The notes beneath the pieces are model-generated. The model searched no databases, had not been told where the DNA came from, and was given only the letters and a program-made list of their open reading frames with translations. The position numbers and the translations under genes are program-made. Positions 57,081-64,000 of a stretch of DNA of 64,000 nt are shown here, in pieces. How positions within the stretch are numbered: position 1 is the stretch's first letter; each line of letters begins with the position of its first letter. The stretch is from assembly GCF_037392515.1 (NCBI RefSeq), contig NC_090291.1, forward strand, positions 12,270,001 to 12,334,000. Direction: 5' to 3'. This stretch comes from Haliotis asinina. Lineage: Eukaryota > Mollusca > Gastropoda > Lepetellida > Haliotidae.

Positions 57081-57193
57081 ATTCCTGCTTTGCCTGAGAT
57101 CCCTCTCTGTTTGTTTTTGAAGGCGTGGAGATCCCCGAGTTAATTCCCCGCGATAGTTCTAGGCATAAACAGGCCCAAAACAAGCCTGTTTCA
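57081..57193. repeat. 113-bp exact direct repeat, right copy
   Basis: Exact copy of 55964-56076, offset 1117 bp. On the minus strand it is in frame with the protein relic directly upstream (57200-57444), contributing ETGLFWACLCLELSRGINSG. Confidence 0.9.
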
Positions 57194-57199
57194 GAAGTA

Positions 57200-57444
57200 A
57201 CAAAACCGTGTCCAGATAATTTTGTCACTGCTGCATCAGATTGGGACATTTCCTTCACATGTCTACCATAAAATCTATTGAAAGCTTTGCTGAGGCCTTG
57301 ACAGTTGTAACTTTGATCAACCACCTTCTGGGCAAAAGGGGCATGACGATCTTTGATCTGATAAAAGACCACGCTCAAATGTACCTCCAAAGTCATGAAA
57401 TGTAAGCGACCAAAAATTGGAGCTGCTGGATTGCTGTTCGACAC
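57200..57444 (-). pseudogene. possible retroelement protein relic
   Basis: The frame gives FYQIKDRHAPFAQKVVDQSY and LSKAFNRFYGRHVKEMSQSD. The KAFxxFYxRHxxx phrase recalls a conserved stretch downstream of reverse transcriptase in a class of invertebrate retroelement proteins. Assignment is from memory and weak. The frame runs on into the 113-bp repeat and then into AT-rich DNA, so the end at 57016 is not meaningful. Confidence 0.3.
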
Positions 57445-57868
57445 ACTGGAAAGTGTTCCTCATCCCTTTTGTCATACAATTTTGTGGAGATATTTTGTCA
57501 CTGAATATTTATGCACGAATCTAAATATGAAACAGTCTCCTTAATTTCATGTTCATTTGCGTAAACCAGTGGAAGACAATTGGTTTAATGGTTTAAATCA
57601 TAATCAAGTTACACTTCTCGCTCAACCTACCTTGTTATGATTTTGCCAACGCAGACAGAAATTATGAGCTATATGATTAAAAAGGGATCTGCAAGGACAC
57701 TAGCACAGTTGATGCCCATGGTGATACCTACATCTGTGCGAAATGTTTTACCCCCAAACTGAACAAAAGATGCCATCAATCAGAAAGTCCAGTATTTGAC
57801 ATAATGTTTTTGTTGTAAACTTCAAATGGCATGTGCTTTCATTTTTGACGAATTGTCTTGAATCTCTG
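57445..57868. other. unassigned, non-coding
   Basis: Nothing recognised. Confidence 0.35.
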
Positions 57869-59322
57869 AAGATGGATATGTTTGTACATGATGAAGGTGG
57901 ATATGTAGGTACTAGTATATGATGAAGATGTGTATGTAGGTATATGATGGAGATGGATATGTAGGTATATGATGAAGATGGATATGTAGGTATATGATGA
58001 AGATGGATATGTAGGTATATGATGAAGATGGATATGTAGGTGTATGATGAAGATGGATATGTAGGTGTATGATGAAGATGGATATGTAGGTGTATGATGA
58101 AGATGGATATGTAGGTATATGATGGTTGATATATAGGTATATGATGAAGACGGATATGTAGGTGTATGATGAAGATGGATATGTAGGTGTATGATGAAGA
58201 CGGATATGTAGGTATATGATGGTTGATATATAGGTATATGATGAAGACGGATATGTAGGTGTATGATGAAGATGGATATGTAGGTGTATGATGAAGATGG
58301 ATATGTAGGTATATGATGGTTGATATATAGGTATATGATGAAGACGGATATGTAGGTGTATGATGAAGATGGATATGTAGGTGTATGATGAAGACGGATA
58401 TGTAGGTATATGATGGTTGATATATAGGTATATGATGAAGACGGATATGTAGGTGTATGATGAAGATGGATATGTAGGTGTATGATGAAGATGGATATGT
58501 AGGTATATGATGGTTGATATATAGGTATATGATGAAGACGGATATGTAGGTGTATGATGAAGACGGATATGTAGGTGTATGATGAAGACGGATATGTAGG
58601 TATATGATGGTTGATATATAGGTATATGATGAAGACGGATATGTAGGTATATGATGAAGATGGATATGTAGGTATATGATGAAGATGGATATGTAGGTAT
58701 ATGATGAAGATGGATATGTAGGTATATGATGGTTGATATATAGGTATATGATGAAGACGGATATGTAGGTATATGATGAAGATGGATATGTAGGTGTATG
58801 ATGAAGATGGATATGTAGGTGTATGATGAAGATGGATATGTAGGTATATGATGGTTGATATATAGGTATATGATGAAGACGGATATGTAGGTGTATGATG
58901 AAGATGGATATGTAGGTGTATGATGAAGATGGATATGTAGGTATATGATGAAGATGGATATGTAGGTGTATGATGAAGATGGATATGTAGGTATATGATG
59001 GTTGATATATAGGTATATGATGAAGATGGATATGTAGGTGTATGATGAAGATGGATATGTAGGTATATGATGAAGATGGATATGTAGGTGTATGATGAAG
59101 ATGGATATGTAGGTATATGATGAAGACGGATATGTAGGTATATGATGAAGATGGATATGTAGGTGTATGATGAAGATGAATATGTAGGTATATGATGAAG
59201 ATGGATATGTAGGTATATGATGAAGATGGATATGTAGGTATATGATGAAGATGGATATGTAGGTATATGATGAAGACGGATATGTAGGTATATGATGAAG
59301 ATGGATGTGTAGGTATATGATG
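57869..59322. repeat. 25-bp minisatellite, ~58 copies, with ~97-bp higher-order unit
   Basis: The unit GATGAAGATGGATATGTAGG plus TATAT repeats with GTAGG at 57961, 57986 and 58011. A shortened 22-bp variant (GATGGTTGATATATAGGTAT type) recurs about every 97 bp in the first part (58123, 58220, 58317, 58413, 58510), then every ~123-145 bp. A 531-codon minus-strand frame spans the array because three units make 75 bp; its 25-residue repeat (YTYISIFIIYLHI type) is a by-product. Confidence 0.93.
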
Positions 59323-59394
59323 GACGATATCCTAGTCCACCAAGTTTGTTTACAAAAGCATCATGATCAAGGAATGAAGCATCACAAGACGTTG

Positions 59395-59790
59395 TCATCT
59401 CTTCATACCGAATTTGAACGGCACATTTATGCATATGTCACCTTCTTCATTGCAATGAACGATGTACTTCGTATATCAATGACGCTGTCATGTATACATT
59501 CCCAATTTAAACTATTGTCTATCAGCTTCGTTATTACAGTGAAAGTTGCCATCCTTTAACAAAACAGTTGCTATCAGTACGTTCCGACATTTATGTATAT
59601 GTCATATTCTGTGTCAGCTTCTTCATTCAAGGCACAAAGTGTTTTGAAATATGCTCTTTCTCTTTCTATCTAGAGGAGAATGAATGGATTCATGTGTACA
59701 TCTATCTATAGATTCCGAACATAATCGCTGAATTTATGGATGTCGCCTTCTTTTAACAAACCTTTAATACGCAGGAGTTGCCATCTATGA
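59395..59790. repeat. degenerate satellite-like repeats, second block
   Basis: Continues the family of 53594-55395: CCGAATTTGAACGGCACATT, GTCACCTTCTTCATTGCAAT, GAACGATGTACTTCGTATAT at 59407-59478, with weaker units near 59580 and 59700. The 25-bp minisatellite and a retroelement relic separate the two blocks. Confidence 0.6.
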
Positions 59791-60045
59791 AATATTGAAA
59801 TCATGTCTATCACTTATGAATGACATTCAAAGACTAGAATGAATGTATATATTGTGAATCGTATGACGTCATAGTGTCTGAGGAAGAGTGAGTGAGTGAG
59901 TTAATATCTCAGCCATATCGTGACGAAAAGAATTAATATGATAAGAATGAAAGCAAATGTTGAAGAGTAAACCGCGTCGACGATGGGCAGTATAAATAAC
60001 ACAGATATGAACATAAAATTAGCGTGGAAAACTAAAACATTGTAA

Positions 60046-60738
60046 TTGACAGACAGACATCTTTATTCAGTATACAGGGCCATGGCCCAGATTACAGAAT
60101 AGAACACCAATATATATTTTGCTTCATGCTGGTGACTAGTGACTTTCATATATTGTTGAATTGGACAACTATCCAACCTCGAGCACAGTATCTAGTGGTA
60201 ATACAAGTTCAAAGTCAGACAATTTGTACAGTACAAAGGCACACTATAAGCTTCTGACAAGAATCATTTGCATTTATGCATTTCTAATTTTACGTACCTT
60301 TATCAAAATCTTAGCAATACTTATCAAAACGTTTCCATCTATACTTGACATAAGTCTTACAAAGGTTTCTCTACACGAGTTACTCATATAAATATAGTGT
60401 AAACATTCATTTCTTGCAGCTTTATAGTGTTGACAGATCATCAATAGGTGGTATTCATCTTCAGCTAATGACATGCCTTTTTCATGACAATATGAACAAA
60501 GTCTATTACAATAGGGTGTATTATTATGCATTCCTGTTTCGATTGCAAGTCTGAAATTATTACATCTGAACTGGCTTAACACATGTTTGTAATGCCATGG
60601 AATGTCTACAGATAAATATCTTTCAACATGCAGCATTGTCGTAAATTTACAGTATGTCTGACATTTGTTCAAAAGTGAAACAGTATGGTGCCAATCTTGG
60701 TTAGAAAAATCAAGCAATCTCTGCCTAAAGAGTGACAT
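60046..60738 (-). pseudogene. LINE 3' end: C-terminal protein fragment plus 3' UTR
   Basis: The minus-strand frame (60274-60738, 154 codons) contains HYKHVLSQFRCNNFRLAIET, then a C-x2-C...H-x4-C zinc-knuckle-like motif in CSYCHEKGMSLAEDEYHLLM and ICQHYKAARNE. This is the region after reverse transcriptase in non-LTR elements. A ~230-bp 3' UTR follows, with AATAAA (complement of 60062-60067) and an end near 60046. It is 5'-truncated, as typical LINE inserts are. The frame is still open over its whole length, so this copy is younger than the one at 39005. It is a different lineage judging by sequence. Confidence 0.75.
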
Positions 60739-61519
60739 AACTACAGAACTAACTAAGAAAATGCGATATTAACAGGGGCTATAGATCACAAACAACTGAA
60801 GGTAGATCACCATACTAGGGCCCATGGGGACTTACAGTACTTTTGCTACCTGCATGGACCCTAAGTGGATTTACAGCATCCCTTCATCTGCTGGCGATGA
60901 ATAACAAATATATTGCGATTAAAGGTATGGTAGAGTTAAATTAAATTTGAATTGTAGGGACTTACGTATCCTCTCAGGAAGACAATAATTTTACAATTCT
61001 TGAACCCCCTTAGAGTTTAAAGCCACTAATAATCTAATCAAACAAGTTATTAATCTAAACTACCATTCATTAAAATACATCTATCTACAGAACATATTGA
61101 TCATAATTCATCAATGAAATCAATTTCTTTTTTAAAAAAACAAACAAAAATTAAATGAGAACTAACTGTGGTAAAAAGATCCTTCTTGTTTTGACATTAA
61201 AATATTTGCCCCTTATAATGGAGAATTCAACACAGTGTCTGGGTAAAAATATCAGCAGATATGAAAAGGGTTACATTTTGCAGAAGAACTCCGAGTGTGA
61301 AAGACAATCCGCGACTGTTGTGTGTAAACAATGCAACCGGTCTATGTGACCTCTTGGCATCTTGCAACCATCTTTGAATCTGGATCTCAGTTTCGCCTCT
61401 TGTACGATATCTAGTATCAATAAGACATCATTTCTTTTCAATTCATAGAATGTTAAACCTAGTATGACTTAATTGAATGTATTGAAGCATTCGAAACTTA
61501 ATAAATACGGTCATCCATA
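60739..61519. other. unassigned, non-coding
   Basis: AT-rich; no exon or repeat recognised. It may include older LINE sequence upstream of the truncated frame. Confidence 0.3.
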
Positions 61520-61645
61520 CTTAATGACGTCACTCATGCATGGCATGGTATCCCAATTTCTATGATCAAATCCGATAATGATCACCAAGGATTCTAGTTC
61601 AGGTCAAACATTTACAGAAAGACTGAATATTGCTCAATGAGTCCT
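61520..61645 (+). mobile_element. SINE-B remnant, very diverged
   Basis: TGGCATGGTATCCCAATTTC, GATCAAATCCGATAATGATC and GACTGAATATTGCTCAATGA keep the right order. Low similarity. Confidence 0.35.
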
Positions 61646-62122
61646 TCAACAACCGACAAGCAAAACCCCAAGAAAGCGATCGTTGACGATCGTATATGCC
61701 AGGTATTTATCTCAGATAAAAATCAACCAGATTGGCCATTAATCTAAGCAAACAGACGCAACTTTCATTAGTCATGAATTCAGACTGAAGTCCAGTATAA
61801 AAAAGCAGGTCAGCTAGATATAGAGATTTGCTGCTTTTACTGTTAATTCATTTCTTCATACGAGGATTCAAACTCAAACCGATCTCCAAGTTACTGAGTC
61901 ATACGATACTGGTTCATGGCTGCTTCAAACTCTTTTGGAGGGTACTAATCTTGCCACTCTGTTCCTCTCGAATGGCCCTCTTCTCATGCTCGTCGAGAAA
62001 GGTACCGATTCCAGAGACTATGAATATTGTTAAGGTGTGCCACAATGCTATGAGTGAATAACATAATGCAAAGAAAATACTCTATGTGCACTGTGCATAC
62101 ATGCACTAAATCCGATTGACCT

Positions 62123-62226
62123 CATTGTCACCGTAAGCCTATTGCACAGATCGATGCTCTATCTTCATCATCTGGTTCAGACTCGATATTTTTAGACGAC
62201 CGCCATATAGATTGAGTGTTGCAGTG
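62123..62226 (+). mobile_element. SINE-B remnant
   Basis: CATTGTCACCGTAAGCCTAT, GCACAGATCGATGCTC, GGTTCAGACTCGATATTTTT, CGACCGCCATATAGATTGAG. Head and tail are absent. Confidence 0.6.
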
Positions 62227-62645
62227 AGAGACATGTAACGTGACAATTCCAAGATACATTGGGGTTTAAAGAACAACGGAACAAAGTGACTTTACATCCA
62301 ATAAAAAAGCTTTTTTAATCAGTTAGTGAAGGGTGTTTTGTAATAAGCAGTCTTTGGTACAGAATTTTATGGAATGTGTCTAGTGGTTTGTGTCATTGTT
62401 TAACACGTTGATTTTCTTTGACGGTTTACAAAATTGATATTTTCTAGGTCACATGCATGCCTTTGATACAACGTTGCTGGTACGAGAACATGGCCAATAT
62501 TTTCTCTCATTGCTTGGTGTTGGAGAAGGCATGATGAACAAAAGAAATCCTCCATGTGTTGGATTGCAATTTGTGTACACATTCAGGTAAGCCCTCAGCA
62601 TTATGTGTTTGCTTAACACCATTATTAGAAATCCAGCTATGTGAC

Positions 62646-62914
62646 TAGAGCTGTGGCGATACATCGTATTATCGATAATCGTAATACGAACGATAAATTG
62701 ATCGATACTTTTTTCGTATCGTTGACCTCAGAATTGTTAATTGTCCGTAGAAATTGGCGGTTATGTCAACATTTACACTGTTACTTGATATCAAAATTTA
62801 CGTTTCTAATTAAAATAACTGAAGATGGCATATCGTGGTGTGTATCTAATCGTATCGTTCCAAGATATCGCTATACTTATCGTATCGTGAAGTTTCTGTA
62901 TCGTCACACCTCTA
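62646..62914. mobile_element. hAT-type MITE with TATCG-rich ends
   Basis: Ends TAGAGCTGTGGCGATACA (62646) and the complement of TAGAGGTGTGACGATACA (62914) match at 15-16 of 18. TAGRGGTGTGNCGATAC-like ends are common in hAT-derived MITEs. Inside, ATCGTATCG words recur in both directions, giving a partly palindromic element. No 8-bp target duplication is evident, so the copy is old or the ends are off by a few bases. Confidence 0.5.
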
Positions 62915-63538
62915 ATATAGAACAGACAATTCCAGTGATTGATCTTTTGAACAATGAGCTACTCGGTCCAGGAACAGTGAAACTACATAGTCAGCAGAGC
63001 TGATCACACGATGTATACGTTAATGCGGATAATATGGGGTTCGGGTGACTATATTCCTGTCCATATTGTCATTTACTAAAAATTGCATATGAACAAGATC
63101 AGTCACACATCTAAAGGGAGTGAGTGATGGGGTTACAAATTAGCATCGGATTGGCAGAATTTTAGCCACAGAGTGACAAAAGCCGAAATTTAAATATCTG
63201 TCACAAAGGACAGTATACAGTAGCATATCGCAAATTACAACCCTAACACCTATTGCAATCAGTTATTATTCTAGTCGGCAGGTACATCAAAACACATCAG
63301 TGTTACTTTAATGACAGTAATAATAACATGTGTTGACCAGCTGCAACCAAAGTATAAGATTCCTCCAAAACAAAGAAGCAGTGGCATGTGGATAGGGTTG
63401 AGATAGACGTCAGACTGCATACTGCTTCACGGAAGAGTTGTGTCAGCTTTGAGAACAGTTTTATTCTCATTACTCAATTATAAGCAGTTTTCCTATTATA
63501 TCCCATTCAAAATACAGAAGGTTAGGAGTGTGTATTTT
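62915..63538. other. unassigned, non-coding
   Basis: Nothing recognised. Confidence 0.35.
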
Positions 63539-63580
63539 CACTCTCTCTCTCCCTCCCTCCTCTCTCTCTCTCTCTCTTTT
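63539..63580. repeat. (CT)n/(CCCT)n microsatellite
   Basis: CT repeats interrupted by CCCTCCCTCC. The minus-strand frame over it is Arg/Glu-rich by translation of the repeat. Confidence 0.9.
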
Positions 63581-63679
63581 TGATCAAATTGTAGTCGACT
63601 CTGCTTTTGGCAGATATTTTATTGTGAGCATGAAAATTGTGTATGGACAGCGTACGTCGGGTGGTCGGGTGGTCTAGTG

Positions 63680-63805
63680 GTCGGGTGGTCAAGTTCGGCG
63701 ACTTACGTAACACCTATCGTCTTATGACAGTTGCATAGATCATTAATATCAATCATTTGGACTGGGTTGTTTGGGTCAGAAATCTGAAGGGTGGAATATT
63801 GACAC
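63680..63805 (+). mobile_element. SINE-B remnant, diverged
   Basis: GGTGGTCAAGTTCGGCGACT, TAACACCTATCGTC, GCATAGATCATTAATATCAA, GGTCAGAAATCTGAAGGGTG and GGAATATTGACA follow the SINE-B order. A short GGTCGGGTGGTC repeat (63660-63690) precedes it. Confidence 0.5.
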
Positions 63806-64000
63806 AAGGAACAAAACAAAACTAATGTCCCCTTGCATACACTGGCTTTCGCATAATTTCATTGACAGGCAAAGATTTCAAGCTACCTTGTTACACTGAA
63901 TCGCGTTATCAGAACGTCAAAATTTGGCATTCCAAAGTTGCAGGATCTATCGAAGAAGTAGACTGCAACGTTTATACTCATTCACCGCACTGCACTGCAA

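Noticed and set aside
55969..57193. Complete miniature LTR retrotransposon (TRIM)
   Set aside because: The TG...CA repeats are suggestive, but no 4-6-bp target duplication, primer-binding site or polypurine tract is visible.
57839..59434. 531-codon minus-strand open frame
   Set aside because: It is the translation of a 25-bp minisatellite; the absence of stops follows from the repeat, and it has no start context, splice sites or domain.

Overview
The window is eukaryotic, AT-leaning, gene-poor and very rich in repeats. Two SINE families dominate. One is tRNA-derived (called SINE-A here). The other is a ~270-bp family (SINE-B). They share the same 3' end, which runs into (ACTC)n. From memory this pair and tail are typical of abalone (Haliotis) DNA, so I read the window as a marine gastropod, probably Haliotis; this is an inference, not a search result. 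No bacterial-style operon, rRNA, CRISPR array or intact virus is visible.

Only one gene can be supported with a structure. On the + strand a putative TATA-containing, CpG-rich promoter and non-coding first exon (about 4330-4518) lead to two coding exons (6215-6412 and 6980-7096) with consensus splice sites, a stop codon and a poly(A) signal at 7499. The product is a ~104-residue protein with one C-terminal membrane segment, from no family I recognise. Two weaker exon candidates lie at 42773-42847 and 52363-52431.

Layout. 0-10 kb: SINEs, a second tRNA-type SINE, the small gene, an 80-bp minisatellite and a 98-bp-arm perfect palindrome carrying tRNA-like promoter boxes. 10-20 kb: several SINE-B copies (two with clear 13-bp target duplications), a ~760-bp MITE and GT-rich repeats. 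20-30 kb: a nearly intact Tc1-like transposon (one nonsense codon, one frameshift), an older Tc1 relic and a Mutator-like transposase relic. 30-38 kb: more SINEs, a MITE, and a 4.17-kb foldback-type element (33484-37651) whose arms cover almost its whole length, flanked by a 6-bp duplication. 38-47 kb: LINE reverse-transcriptase relics and a tri-copy 0.1-0.8-kb module. 48-52.2 kb: a minisatellite with at least three levels of repetition. 52-64 kb: a hairpin MITE, a degenerate satellite, a 25-bp minisatellite, a LINE 3' end and a hAT-type MITE.

Apart from the one gene, the sequences are mobile elements and their parasites. The LINE remnants show that reverse transcriptase was present. The two SINE families with a common 3' tail were probably copied by one LINE, and their (ACTC)n tails seeded long microsatellites. 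The strongest candidates for something undescribed are the 4.17-kb foldback element, the tRNA-like snap-back palindrome at 8.9-9.25 kb with a solo arm at 28.4 kb, and a conserved ~75-bp hammerhead-like motif present three times.
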